Positions 1 through 7,434 are shown, counted from the first letter of the stretch. The stretch: DNA of 8,083 nt from Deltaproteobacteria bacterium (GCA_019307165.1 JAFDKD010000102.1:1-8083); one strand, 5' to 3'. Numbers and translations: made by a program. Notes: a model not told the origin generated them from the sequence alone.

Positions 1-1340
1 TACAGTTCCTGCACCGACCCCACCCCCGTCACCGACATACCCTTCGGGGCCTTCAACCCTTCCAGGTTCGTCCGGGACAGGATGCACCGGGCAAATCCCA
101 GCTTTTCGGCCTCCCGGATCCGAAGTTCGGCCTGGCTGACCCCCCGGACCTCGCCTGCCAGCCCCACCTCCCCGAACAGGACCAGGCGACGGTCCACGGG
201 CCGGTCCAGATAGCTGGACATCATGGCCGATACAATGGCCAGGTCCGCGGCCGGCTCGTCGATTTTCAGCCCTCCCGCCACATTGACAAAGATGTCCTGG
301 TCGCCCAGCACCATGCCGACCCGTTTGCCGAGGACTGCCACGAGAAGGGATATGCGGTGGTGATCCACGCCGATGGCCGTTCGCCTGGGCGTCCCCAGGG
401 GGCTGGGGCCCACCAGCGCCTGAATTTCCACCAGCAGGGGCCGGGTACCCTCCAGGCAGGGGATGACCACCGAGCCCGAGACCTGATGCGGCCTTTCTTC
501 CAGAAACAGACGCGACGGGTTCTCCACTTCCACCAGGCCCGCATCCTTCATCTCGAAGACCCCGATCTCATTGGTGGGCCCGTAACGGTTCTTGACGGCC
601 CTCAGTACGCGAAACACATGCCCGCCATCCCCCTCGAAATAGAGTACCGTGTCTACCAGGTGCTCCAGCACCTTGGGCCCGGCAATGGCCCCGTCCTTGG
701 TCACGTGACCGATGAGAAAAACGGGCACGCCCGAGCGCTTGGCAAAGGACATGAGCCGGTTGGCCGACTCCCTGATCTGCCCCACGCTCCCAGGCGCGGA
801 AACCACCGCGTCCGTATAAACCGCCTGTATGGAATCCACTGCAAGGACATCCGGCTTCAACACGGTCAATTCGTCAAGCAGGTTTTCGATGCAGGTTTCC
901 GTAACCACGTAAAGGCCGTCCGAAAGGGTGGTCAAGCGGTTTGCGCGCAGTTTGATCTGCTGCGGCGATTCCTCGCCCGACAGGTATAGGGCCTTGAAGC
1001 CTTTAAGGGCCAGCAGGTCGAGTACCTGCAGGATCAGGGTGGACTTCCCAATGCCCGGATCGCCTCCGATAAGGACCACAGACCCCGGCACCACACCGCC
1101 GCCCAGGGTGCGGTCAAATTCGGTGAGATCCGTTTTCCAGCGCATGTCCGGGGCCAGGGAAATCTCACTTACAGGCAGGGGACGGCTCATGGCGGCGGGA
1201 CGCGTCGCCCGCTTGGGCGCATCATGTATCTCCTCCACCATGCTGCTCCACTGCCCGCAGTCGGGACAGCGGCCCAGCCATTTCAGGGCCTGATGCCCGC
1301 AACTCTGGCATACAAAGACGGATTTACTGGACTTGGGCAT
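1..1340 (-). CDS. radA: DNA repair protein RadA (3' end cut by window edge)
   Basis: RadA (also called Sms) is a RecA-like ATPase that drives branch migration of recombination intermediates in the cytoplasm. I translated the minus strand from the ATG at 1340-1338 and read 446 residues without a stop. The order of motifs is diagnostic: a C4 zinc finger near the N-terminus (C11, C14, C25, C28), a Walker A motif GGDPGIGKS at about 92-100, the start of the ATPase beta-strand with LAVDS at about 166-170, the RadA signature as KNRYG at 250-254 (usually KNRFG), and a Lon-like C-terminal domain from about residue 280. The family is about 450 residues, so only a few C-terminal residues should be missing. 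A GGAG on the minus strand about 10 bases before the ATG supports the start. It is divergent from the CoA-transferase gene and has no visible functional link to it. Confidence 0.97.
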   Translation of the reverse strand, partial: MPKSSKSVFVCQSCGHQALKWLGRCPDCGQWSSMVEEIHDAPKRATRPAAMSRPLPVSEISLAPDMRWKTDLTEFDRTLGGGVVPGSVVLIGGDPGIGKSTLILQVLDLLALKGFKALYLSGEESPQQIKLRANRLTTLSDGLYVVTETCIENLLDELTVLKPDVLAVDSIQAVYTDAVVSAPGSVGQIRESANRLMSFAKRSGVPVFLIGHVTKDGAIAGPKVLEHLVDTVLYFEGDGGHVFRVLRAVKNRYGPTNEIGVFEMKDAGLVEVENPSRLFLEERPHQVSGSVVIPCLEGTRPLLVEIQALVGPSPLGTPRRTAIGVDHHRISLLVAVLGKRVGMVLGDQDIFVNVAGGLKIDEPAADLAIVSAMMSSYLDRPVDRRLVLFGEVGLAGEVRGVSQAELRIREAEKLGFARCILSRTNLEGLKAPKGMSVTGVGSVQEL

Positions 1341-1363
1341 GACGAAAAATCTCCGATTTCATG

Positions 1364-1384
1364 TTCGATCGCCTATTGATCGGA
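1364..1384. other. Inverted repeat in radA leader
   Basis: The arms TTCGATC and GATCGGA flank a 7-base loop. On the plus strand they form a 7-bp stem with one T-G wobble. The repeat lies 24-44 bases before the radA start, between the candidate promoter and the gene. It could be an operator or chance; no known repressor site was recognised. It is not followed by a T-run, so it is not a terminator. Confidence 0.25.
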
Positions 1385-1415
1385 TCTGTCAGGTGTGATC
1401 TGATTCGGCCTTAAT

Positions 1416-1442
1416 ATTCTATAGAAGGGACCTCCCCGTCAA
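1416..1442 (-). promoter_or_regulatory. Candidate radA promoter
   Basis: On the minus strand, TTGACG (1442-1437) is a 5/6 match to the -35 box. TAGAAT (1421-1416), a 5/6 match to the -10 box, follows after only 15 bases. The short spacer weakens the call. The -10 overlaps a perfect 10-bp palindrome, TTCTATAGAA (1417-1426). It points at radA and would give a leader of about 70 bases. Confidence 0.35.
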
Positions 1443-1555
1443 GTTGCGGGTTGCGCCCCTGATCCACCCCATGAAAAAGTCGAGTCCAAATTAGGCGGTG
1501 GATTTAGGTGCGCTTTGGGGTTAAAGGTTAACGGGTCAGGCTGCCGGGACGGATA

Positions 1556-1584
1556 TTGACACGGCGCAGTGTTTTTCCTAACAT
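1556..1584 (+). promoter_or_regulatory. Sigma70-like promoter of the CoA-transferase gene
   Basis: A perfect -35 box TTGACA at 1556-1561 is followed, after the optimal 17-base spacer, by TAACAT at 1579-1584 (4/6 match to TATAAT). Transcription would begin near 1591, leaving about 70 bases of leader before the ATG at 1664. It is the best promoter-like match I found in the window. Confidence 0.55.
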
Positions 1585-1663
1585 TTTGTGTTTAACCGAA
1601 AAGCGATCCGGGCAATGTGCCTGTCGTTATCGCAAACGCGTTTAGCCCCATGCCGAGGTCAAT

Positions 1664-2965
1664 ATGGTTGATGCCCTGTACCGAAAAAAACTGACAACGC
1701 CCGAAAAGGCGGTGGAGCAGATAAAAGAAGACAGCCTCCTGGTCAAAGGCCTCGGCCTTGCCGAACCGCCTGCCCTGCTTGCGGCGCTCGCCCAACGGCT
1801 TCAAGCGCAGGACCTGAAAAAACTCAGGGTCCTGGACGGTCTCCCGTTCCAATACGTCAAGGAGACGCTGCTTGTCCCCGACCTGGCCGATTGCGTGGAT
1901 CGAATTACCAGTTTCGTGGGCGACGGGGATCGGGGCCTCGTTCAGGTGGGGCTCCATTCATACCTGCCCAATCACCTGCACCAGATGCCGAGACTCATAT
2001 CGGAATTCATGACGGTGGATGTGACCATGACCACGGTCTCGCCCATGGACGCATCCGGCTATTTCACGTTCGGCGCCTCGAACGATTACACGTCCACCGC
2101 CGCGCGTTGCGCCAAGCGATTGATCGTGGAGGTGAACGACAATATGCCCCGCATTCTGGGGGAATCGCTCCTCCACATCTCGGAAGTGAATGCGGTCGTC
2201 GAGAACCACGTGCCGCTCCTGGAATTCCCCTCGCCGGCACCGGCGCCGGAAGACGAAATTATCGGCCGCACCATTGCCGAAATGGTCCCTGACGGGGCGA
2301 GCATCCAGCTGGGATTCGGCGGGGTCCCCTCAGCCGTCGCCGGGTACCTGTGCGATCACAAGGACCTGGGCATCCATACCGAAGTGATCTGTCCGGCCAT
2401 GATCGATTTGGTCCGGAAAGGGGTCGTCACCGGCACCCGGAAGACCCTTCACAAGAGAAAGCACATCTTCACGATCGCACTCGGAGACAAGGAGATGATG
2501 GCTTTCATGAACGACAACCCCTCCATGGAAAGCCACCCGGTCTCCTATACCAATCATCCGTCGGTCATTGCCCGAAACGACAACATGATCTCCATAAACG
2601 CGGTCCTGCAAGTGGACCTTTTCGGCCAGGCCAACGCCGAATCCATGCAGGGACATCAATTCAGCGGCTCGGGGGGGCAGCTTGACTATGTCAGGGGCGC
2701 CTTTGACGCGAAAGGCGGGAAATCCATCCTCGCGTTTCACGCCACCGCCAAAAAGGCGAAGACATCGCGGATCGTGCCGCAGCTGCCCCAGGGGACCATG
2801 GTCACCACTCCCCGAAACGACGTCCACTGGCTGGTCACCGAGTTCGGGGCCGCCAACCTCAAAGGAAAATCCACACGCGAACGCGCCCTGGCCATCATCG
2901 ACCTGGCCCATCCCGATTTCCGCGGCGACCTGCTCCGCGCCGCCGAAGACATGTACCTGCTGTAG
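1664..2965 (+). CDS. Acetyl-CoA hydrolase/transferase family protein (4-hydroxybutyrate/butyrate-type CoA-transferase)
   Basis: This 433-residue protein belongs to the family that moves CoA between acyl-CoA and a free acid, typically acetate, by a glutamyl-CoA thioester. Its length matches 4-hydroxybutyrate and butyryl-CoA:acetate CoA-transferases (about 430-440). Visible features are an N-terminal AcetylCoA_hydro-like half and the active-site segment GIHTE at 236-240, where E240 is the expected catalytic glutamate. A C-terminal AcetylCoA_hyd_C-like half follows, with GQANAE (321-326) and the glycine-rich GSGGQLDYVRGA (335-346). The ATG at 1664 is chosen because GAGG lies 5 bases upstream and an in-frame TAG sits at 1643. 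The gene seems to stand alone, with its own promoter and no co-directional gene closely following. Substrate cannot be read from the sequence; acetate, propionate, butyrate or 4-hydroxybutyrate are all possible. The cytoplasmic role would be fatty-acid activation or end-product formation in anaerobic metabolism. Confidence 0.92.
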   Translation: MVDALYRKKLTTPEKAVEQIKEDSLLVKGLGLAEPPALLAALAQRLQAQDLKKLRVLDGLPFQYVKETLLVPDLADCVDRITSFVGDGDRGLVQVGLHSYLPNHLHQMPRLISEFMTVDVTMTTVSPMDASGYFTFGASNDYTSTAARCAKRLIVEVNDNMPRILGESLLHISEVNAVVENHVPLLEFPSPAPAPEDEIIGRTIAEMVPDGASIQLGFGGVPSAVAGYLCDHKDLGIHTEVICPAMIDLVRKGVVTGTRKTLHKRKHIFTIALGDKEMMAFMNDNPSMESHPVSYTNHPSVIARNDNMISINAVLQVDLFGQANAESMQGHQFSGSGGQLDYVRGAFDAKGGKSILAFHATAKKAKTSRIVPQLPQGTMVTTPRNDVHWLVTEFGAANLKGKSTRERALAIIDLAHPDFRGDLLRAAEDMYLL

Positions 2966-3004
2966 CGAATTCGGCGCCAAGGACAGACTGCCCTCTGCGA
3001 ACTC

Positions 3005-3027
3005 GAAGGGACAAATTCACCCTTTTA
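3005..3027 (+). terminator. Weak candidate terminator after the CoA-transferase gene
   Basis: AAGGG (3006-3010) pairs with CCCTT (3020-3024), extended by one G-T pair, across a 9-base loop. Only two further T residues follow. It lies 40 bases after the stop codon in the convergent gap with the toxin gene. The stem is short, so the call is tentative. Confidence 0.22.
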
Positions 3028-3167
3028 ATGCACTTCGGCAAACTCAGGACTGCGCTTAGGATTGGACTCCGGACGAGCAGGCGTTTAGATCTCCGGTTAC
3101 CGGGCGTGCCCCCCCTTTCTATGGCTGGTTTGATACAGCAGGCCGGGACGCATGTCGGAAAACCCTT

Positions 3168-3554
3168 TTACCAGGCGGTCCGTACCGGGTACTGTAGGAT
3201 GGCCTCGTCAGGTGTCAACAGGACAAGCCCGTGGACGATACTCTGGCAGATCAGCAGGCGGTCAAACGGGTCCTTATGATAGGAAGGAAGCCGTGTGAGG
3301 TAAAGGGCCTCCTCTTCCTTAATGGGAAGGGATGAAATCCGATGTTTTTTCCTCTGAGCGGGGACGAATTTTTGAGGCGGCTCAGGCAGGGGCAGCCTCT
3401 CCAAGGCGTACTTGAGGGCAATTTCCCATGAAGAAACGGCGCTGAGATACACCTCGTTTGACGGGTCCGCAAACAGGGTCCGGGCGTCGTTGGACAACTC
3501 CGGAGCATCCAGGATAATCCAAAGAAATGAGCAGGTGTCCAGCAGGACCTTCAT
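3168..3554 (-). CDS. vapC: VapC-like PIN-domain toxin
   Basis: This 128-residue protein is a full-length PIN-domain ribonuclease of the type II toxin-antitoxin class. Members cut RNA (often tRNA or rRNA) when the antitoxin is degraded. The metal-binding acidic residues are in the expected places: D6 in the opening VLLDT strand, E44 in SSWEIALK, D95 and D98 in the HKDPFDRLL motif, and D116 in LLTPDEAI near the end. The ATG overlaps the stop of the upstream antitoxin by four bases (ATGA, 3551-3554), the usual translational coupling of such pairs. The gene ends at a TAA and faces the CoA-transferase gene across about 200 bp without an ORF I trust. All catalytic positions are intact, so it is probably active. 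The RNA target cannot be inferred. The symbol is a family label only. Confidence 0.93.
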   Translation of the reverse strand: MKVLLDTCSFLWIILDAPELSNDARTLFADPSNEVYLSAVSSWEIALKYALERLPLPEPPQKFVPAQRKKHRISSLPIKEEEALYLTRLPSYHKDPFDRLLICQSIVHGLVLLTPDEAILQYPVRTAW

Positions 3555-3796
3555 TCGGTTTCGCCCTGAAATGCATTCAGAATTTCATCCGGCAGAGGTT
3601 CATGAAACTCCGGGGGGACCTGGAACAACCCTTTTGCCAGACCTATGGGTCGCGGTGAAACACTGCGGGTCGGCACAGGATGTATTTCAGCAATGGGCAC
3701 ATTCCGCTTGCAGAGAATAATCGTATCCCCTTTGGCAAGACGTGCCAGGTATTTTGAAAGGTGCGTTTTCGCTTCATGTATGTTGATCCGGATCAT
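3551..3796 (-). CDS. Phd/YefM-family antitoxin
   Basis: This 81-residue protein is the antitoxin partner of the PIN toxin. It opens with the typical Phd/YefM DNA-binding half: IRINIHEAKTHLSKYLARL at residues 2-20, then KGDTIILCKRNVPIAEI at 22-38. The C-terminal part (about 40-81) is less conserved, rich in proline and acidic residues, and should wrap the toxin and block its active site. Being first in the operon is normal, since antitoxin is made in excess and usually represses its own promoter with the toxin. There is no Shine-Dalgarno-like sequence before the ATG at 3796, and the promoter lies so close that the message may be leaderless. It is divergent from the large outer-membrane gene, so operator binding here could also affect that gene; that is inference. 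Confidence 0.92.
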   Translation of the reverse strand: MIRINIHEAKTHLSKYLARLAKGDTIILCKRNVPIAEIHPVPTRSVSPRPIGLAKGLFQVPPEFHEPLPDEILNAFQGETE

Positions 3797-3802
3797 GGTC
3801 TG

Positions 3803-3831
3803 AAACTAAACCATAAAGTGAGCTAAGTCAA
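3803..3831 (-). promoter_or_regulatory. Promoter of the toxin-antitoxin operon
   Basis: On the minus strand, TTGACT (3831-3826, 5/6) is followed by an extended -10, TGG-TTTAGT (3813-3805; hexamer 4/6), at a 15-base spacer. A shifted reading, TAGTTT (3808-3803), has a 17-base spacer but a poorer hexamer. Either places the transcription start within a few bases of the ATG at 3796. The short arms ACT/AGT around TTATGGTTT inside it could be part of an autorepression operator. Confidence 0.5.
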
Positions 3832-3873
3832 GCGCTTTTTTCAAGGCATCTAGAGGAAAGGAAAAACCCTTTA

Positions 3874-6249
3874 TTGAGAAACAGGCACTTGCCCTGCAAT
3901 TTCAGGGTTACAATTTCCAAAATGGATAAATCATCAATCGCCCTCCGGACAATTCTAACATTATCCAAAAGAACTAGGTATTTTGCTGAGTTCTTCGGTT
4001 TCCTTTCCATATCCCGCCTGCGGTCTGGTCGCCATATCGCAGTGCTGCCCCCGCTTGTCTTGGTTTTGGGCTTTATCGGCGCAGGCATCGGCGCGCCCCC
4101 GGCGGAAGCGGGCCGGAAAGCAAAGGAAACGGCCGATCGAACCGAAGCCCTCGAAAGGCCCCGGCTCGAAGCCGTAAGCACCGGCGATGCACCCGTGATA
4201 GACGGCATACTGAGCGAACCGGTCTGGAGGAGCGCCGCCCTCATCCCCCAATTGACGCAGGTGGAGCCCGACGAAGGCGGCGTATCAACGGAGCGGACGG
4301 AAGTGCGGATCCTGTTCGACAAGGATTATCTGTATATCGGCGTGCGGTGTTATGACGGCGCCCCGTCACGAATTCGCGCCACTGAAATGGAGCGAGATGC
4401 GGAGTTCGAGTCCGACGATTACGTCACGATTGTGTTCGACACATTTCTCGACAGCCGCAACGGTTATTTCTTCAGTACAAACCCACTGGGCGCCCGCACG
4501 GACGGTCTCATTGAAAACAACCGCCGAGTGAAAGGCGAGAATTGGGATGGAATCTGGTATGTCAAGTCTTCCATCGATTCCGAAGGATGGGTCGTCGAGT
4601 TTGCGATACCGTTCAAGACGGTATCGTTCGACGAGAAACAAACCGCTTGGGGATTCAACATCGAAAGGACCATCAGAAGAAAGAGTGAAATCGACCGATG
4701 GAGCGGAACCGGCATCGCACGCAGTGTCGAGGAGGTGGCCCTGGCAGGGCGCATTACGGGCCTCGAAGGCATCCGGCAGGGACTGGGACTGGATATCGTC
4801 CCCGGCGTGACAGCCACTGCTTTTCACCGGCCTGAGGGCTCGCCCGGTGACGAAAAATCCATGGACCCCTCCCTCGATGTCTTTTACCGAATCACACCTT
4901 CCCTGATGGCGGCGGTCACCTTCAACACGGACTTCGCGGAGACCGAGGTTGATGAGCGTGAACTTAACTTCGATCGATTCGATCTTTTCTTTCCTGAGAA
5001 AAGGGATTTTTTTCTTAAGGATGCCGGGATATTTGAGTTCGGCGGCCTCGAACGAAACGGAAAACCTTTTTTTTCAAGGAAAATCGGGCTCGATGACGAG
5101 GGCCGTGAGGTCGGTATCATCGCCGGCGCCAAAACAACCGGGCGCAACGATAACCTGAACATCGGCATTCTTGCGGTGCGCCAGGATGAATCGGCCAACC
5201 GCGGTCCAACGAACCTCTATGTGCTCAGGCCGAGCCTCAATGTCCTGAAAGAATCCGCTCTCGGTTGCATTTTTACTCACGGCAATCCCATTGAAGATGA
5301 GGGCAACAGCGTTGCCGGGGTTGATTTTCAATACCGCAACAGCGAAATCATCGGGGAGAAAGTCTTTAATGCGGGTATCTGGTTTCAGAAAGCCTTTCGC
5401 ACCGGCATCGACGATCGCGACATTGCCTACGGGATGAACCTCAACTATCCCAACGAACCGATCGAATGGAGCCTGGGATTTCAAGAGATCCAGAAGGAAT
5501 TCCGCCCAGGGCTCGGCTTCGTGAACCGCAAGGGGATTCGTCAATACGAAGGCGAGGGTCGATATCGCTGGCGGTTCCGGCCGGACGGCTACGTTCGCTT
5601 TCTGGACAGCGGGTTCAGTGCGGAAGTGGTCGAAAAAATATCGGATAACTTCATCGAAACGGCGGCGTTCAGCTGGAACGCGCTGAGGGTCGACAACCGC
5701 CACGGGGACCGTATACAGGTCGGTTGCAGACGGCAGTACGAGGAACTGGATGAGGATTTCGAGATCCACGAAGGTATTGTGATCCCCAAGGGCGCTTATC
5801 CGGGGAATCGTTTTTTCGGTAAAATCCTCACATCTCCTCAAAGATGGCTCAGCGGCGGAATCGAAGTCGAGTTCGGTGATTTCTTCGATGGAAACCGCAC
5901 GCAGTTAAAGCCCTACCTTCAATTCCGCCCGTCCCGTTTCATTTTCTTTTCTGCGGAATTCGATTACAACGACGTAAGCCTGCTGAACGGGGGATTCCAG
6001 ACGCATCTTATCAAGAGCCGCATTCGGTTCCAGTTCACCCCTGACATTACATGGAACACCCTTCTGCAATGGGACAATGAGTCTGGTGTACTCGGGGCAC
6101 ACAGCGTTTTTCGCTGGACCATCGAACCCGGCAGGGATATCTATATCGTCATCTCTCACGCCTCCGGGGACGATAAGCAAACCGACGATTTCCTGGAAGG
6201 GAAGGCAACCGAATTCACGGGAAAGCTGCAGTGGACATTCCGGTTCTGA
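3874..6249 (+). CDS. CBM9-like / DUF5916 outer-membrane protein
   Basis: This protein of up to 791 residues matches the DUF5916 family: an exported protein with an N-terminal carbohydrate-binding family 9-like beta-sandwich and a C-terminal outer-membrane barrel-like region. The CBM9-like part runs from about residue 97 to 300 and opens with PVIDGILSEPVW (107-118). The hallmark DUF5916 segment is at about 350-389, with NTDFAETEVD and FFPEKRDFF. The rest is rich in alternating aromatic and polar residues, and the last residue is F, as is usual for outer-membrane barrels. A hydrophobic core at about 55-74 followed by APPAEA suggests signal cleavage near residue 79. The start is uncertain. TTG 3874 has a purine-rich AAAGGA about 11 bases upstream, and ATG 3922 (M17) has no good ribosome binding site. 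Both leave an unusually long basic stretch before the hydrophobic core. The biochemical role of the family is not established; glycan binding or uptake is a guess. Confidence 0.87.
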   Translation: MRNRHLPCNFRVTISKMDKSSIALRTILTLSKRTRYFAEFFGFLSISRLRSGRHIAVLPPLVLVLGFIGAGIGAPPAEAGRKAKETADRTEALERPRLEAVSTGDAPVIDGILSEPVWRSAALIPQLTQVEPDEGGVSTERTEVRILFDKDYLYIGVRCYDGAPSRIRATEMERDAEFESDDYVTIVFDTFLDSRNGYFFSTNPLGARTDGLIENNRRVKGENWDGIWYVKSSIDSEGWVVEFAIPFKTVSFDEKQTAWGFNIERTIRRKSEIDRWSGTGIARSVEEVALAGRITGLEGIRQGLGLDIVPGVTATAFHRPEGSPGDEKSMDPSLDVFYRITPSLMAAVTFNTDFAETEVDERELNFDRFDLFFPEKRDFFLKDAGIFEFGGLERNGKPFFSRKIGLDDEGREVGIIAGAKTTGRNDNLNIGILAVRQDESANRGPTNLYVLRPSLNVLKESALGCIFTHGNPIEDEGNSVAGVDFQYRNSEIIGEKVFNAGIWFQKAFRTGIDDRDIAYGMNLNYPNEPIEWSLGFQEIQKEFRPGLGFVNRKGIRQYEGEGRYRWRFRPDGYVRFLDSGFSAEVVEKISDNFIETAAFSWNALRVDNRHGDRIQVGCRRQYEELDEDFEIHEGIVIPKGAYPGNRFFGKILTSPQRWLSGGIEVEFGDFFDGNRTQLKPYLQFRPSRFIFFSAEFDYNDVSLLNGGFQTHLIKSRIRFQFTPDITWNTLLQWDNESGVLGAHSVFRWTIEPGRDIYIVISHASGDDKQTDDFLEGKATEFTGKLQWTFRF
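3892..3907 (+). other. Hairpin at the uncertain start of the DUF5916 gene
   Basis: CCCTG (3892-3896) and CAGGG (3903-3907) form a perfect 5-bp stem with a 6-base loop. A TACAAT box (3909-3914, 5/6 to the -10 consensus) follows directly, with TTGCCC only 14 bases before it. If that were a promoter, translation would have to begin at ATG 3922 or later, not at TTG 3874. Confidence 0.25.
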
Positions 6250-6417
6250 CGAGCAGCAGGACGAAACGGAACGCCAAGACGTACAGGTTCATGCGGTGCC
6301 ACCGCCGCCGTCTGATTGGGTAGCATCAGCCACACCGGCATCCTTCGGAATGATGTGCTCATTGAAATGCCTTTTATCAGGAATTGAATTGCCCAGCTGC
6401 TCGCTTCGCATTTTGGA

Positions 6418-6756
6418 TTGGAATTGAAAAAGAACGCCGCTGCAACGCCTTCAAAAGGATACGGATTTTCCATACCCATGCTGATAATCATGCTACTGGA
6501 AGTGGGCATGGTTCTTGACATCCCGTTCGCGTATTACAATTTGCCTTTGGGGATTTTCTTAGCCGTCGAAGCATTTACGGCGGTTTTGCAGTTGGCCGGC
6601 ATTTTGATGGTGGCTTCCGGCCTCTATCGCTCCGGGGCCGTGCTGGAGTTCATTGCGAGTGCGATTCATTTACTTGACATAACAGGGATACTGGGGATCG
6701 TGGGCGCGAGAAAGGCCTACAAGTACCCGGAGCGCCTTTCGGAATCGCAGGCCTGA
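6418..6756 (+). CDS. Small hypothetical membrane protein
   Basis: I do not recognise this protein. Read from TTG 6418 it has 112 residues: a short polar, lysine-containing N-terminus, three hydrophobic stretches at about 18-38, 42-70 and 73-97, and a charged tail with RKAYKYPER. That is the layout of a small inner-membrane protein with three helices. The start is unsure, because TTG 6418 and TTG 6424 both lack a clear ribosome binding site. ATG 6478 would cut into the first helix. An in-frame TGA at 6385 limits extension. It lies 168 bp after the DUF5916 gene and 69 bp before the UroD-like gene, all on the same strand, so it could be co-transcribed. Regular hydrophobic blocks and the absence of a better ORF on either strand support it as real. 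No function is assigned. Confidence 0.6.
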   Translation: MELKKNAAATPSKGYGFSIPMLIIMLLEVGMVLDIPFAYYNLPLGIFLAVEAFTAVLQLAGILMVASGLYRSGAVLEFIASAIHLLDITGILGIVGARKAYKYPERLSESQA

Positions 6757-6809
6757 ACGACTGCCGCGCAGGCTCAAGGGGGAAAGTAAGATGTCTTGTT
6801 CGTAGCGGA

Positions 6810-6828
6810 ATGAAAGGAGCACCACATG
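6810..6828 (+). promoter_or_regulatory. Strong ribosome binding site of the UroD-like gene
   Basis: AAAGGAG sits 6 bases before the ATG at 6826, the best Shine-Dalgarno match in the window. It fixes the start of the UroD-like gene and suggests the gene was once well translated, even though its 3' half is gone. Confidence 0.7.
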
Positions 6829-7350
6829 AACCACCGTGAGCGGATCAAGGCCGTCTTTGAGGGCGAGACGGTCGATATCATTCCATGGGTCCCGCGGATC
6901 GACCTGTGGCACAATGCCCATGCGCTTGCCGGCACCCTGCCTCGTAAATACGAGGGGATGACCGTAGAAGACATTCATCGCGCCGAGGGCTGGCCGCTCC
7001 ACAAAGTCGTCCCCGAGTATCTTAAGCCTGAAAGGCCCGAAGACACCCATCATCGGGCTATCGGCCTATACGACCTGAAGGAATACCCCTTTACGTTCGA
7101 GTTTTCATCGGATGTGGACATCGAGGTCGCACTGGAATCGGATGAAGACGAGGAAATGATCCACGTGGTGTACCACACCCCGGTCGGCTCGGTCAGCGTC
7201 CGCCACGGCCTCACCGCGGAGATGAAAAAATCGGGCGCCAGCATCTCCTGGGTAAGGGAACACGCCATCAAGGGGCCCGAGGATTACAAGGTGCTGGCCC
7301 ATCTGTTCGGCAACATGACCCTCAAACCGGCGTACGAGCGTTACAACGCC

Positions 7351-7374
7351 TTGCGCCTTGGGCCCTGCGCCCTG
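7351..7374 (+). repeat. Short imperfect tandem repeat at the UroD-like breakpoint
   Basis: TTGCGCCTTG (7351-7360) and CTGCGCCCTG (7365-7374) are two imperfect copies offset by 14 bases. They start at the exact codon where resemblance to the UroD family ends, so they mark the breakpoint. Confidence 0.5.
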
Positions 7375-7389
7375 TGTTTACGTAGCAGG

Positions 7390-7412
7390 CCTGCCGCCGC
7401 GAAGGCGGGAGG
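7390..7412. repeat. GC-rich hairpin A
   Basis: CCTGCCGCC (7390-7398) and GGCGGGAGG (7404-7412) pair over 9 bp with one mismatch around a GCGAA loop. The left arm overlaps a perfect 10-bp palindrome, GCAGGCCTGC (7385-7394). There is no T-run, so it is repeat-like and not terminator-like. Confidence 0.5.
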
Positions 7413-7434
7413 AGGAGCGATCAAAGGCAACACA

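Larger units (their letters stand above)
1341..1663. other. Divergent intergenic region radA / CoA-transferase
   Basis: These 323 bases separate two divergent genes. I see no supportable ORF or RNA gene in them. They hold the candidate radA promoter on the minus strand, the CoA-transferase promoter on the plus strand, a short inverted repeat close to radA, and a small TTAA-rich direct repeat (GGTTAAAGGTTAAC, about 1519-1532) of unknown meaning. Confidence 0.6.

Noticed and set aside
357..989. 210-residue plus-strand ORF
   Set aside because: It is antisense to radA, whose minus-strand frame carries every family motif. The ORF product has no recognisable domain and is a GC-rich shadow.
2330..2980. 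216-residue minus-strand ORF
   Set aside because: It lies wholly opposite the well-supported CoA-transferase frame. Its composition is that of an antisense reading, and it has no recognisable domain.
3028..3279. 83-residue plus-strand ORF after the CoA-transferase gene
   Set aside because: It has no ribosome binding site or recognisable domain, and its end overlaps the 3' end of the real toxin gene on the other strand.
5074..5841. 255-residue minus-strand ORF
   Set aside because: It is antisense to the DUF5916 gene, whose family-specific motifs are on the plus strand.
6077..6427. 116-residue plus-strand ORF across the end of the DUF5916 gene
   Set aside because: Half of it is a frame shadow of the DUF5916 gene and the rest is low-complexity sequence with no domain.
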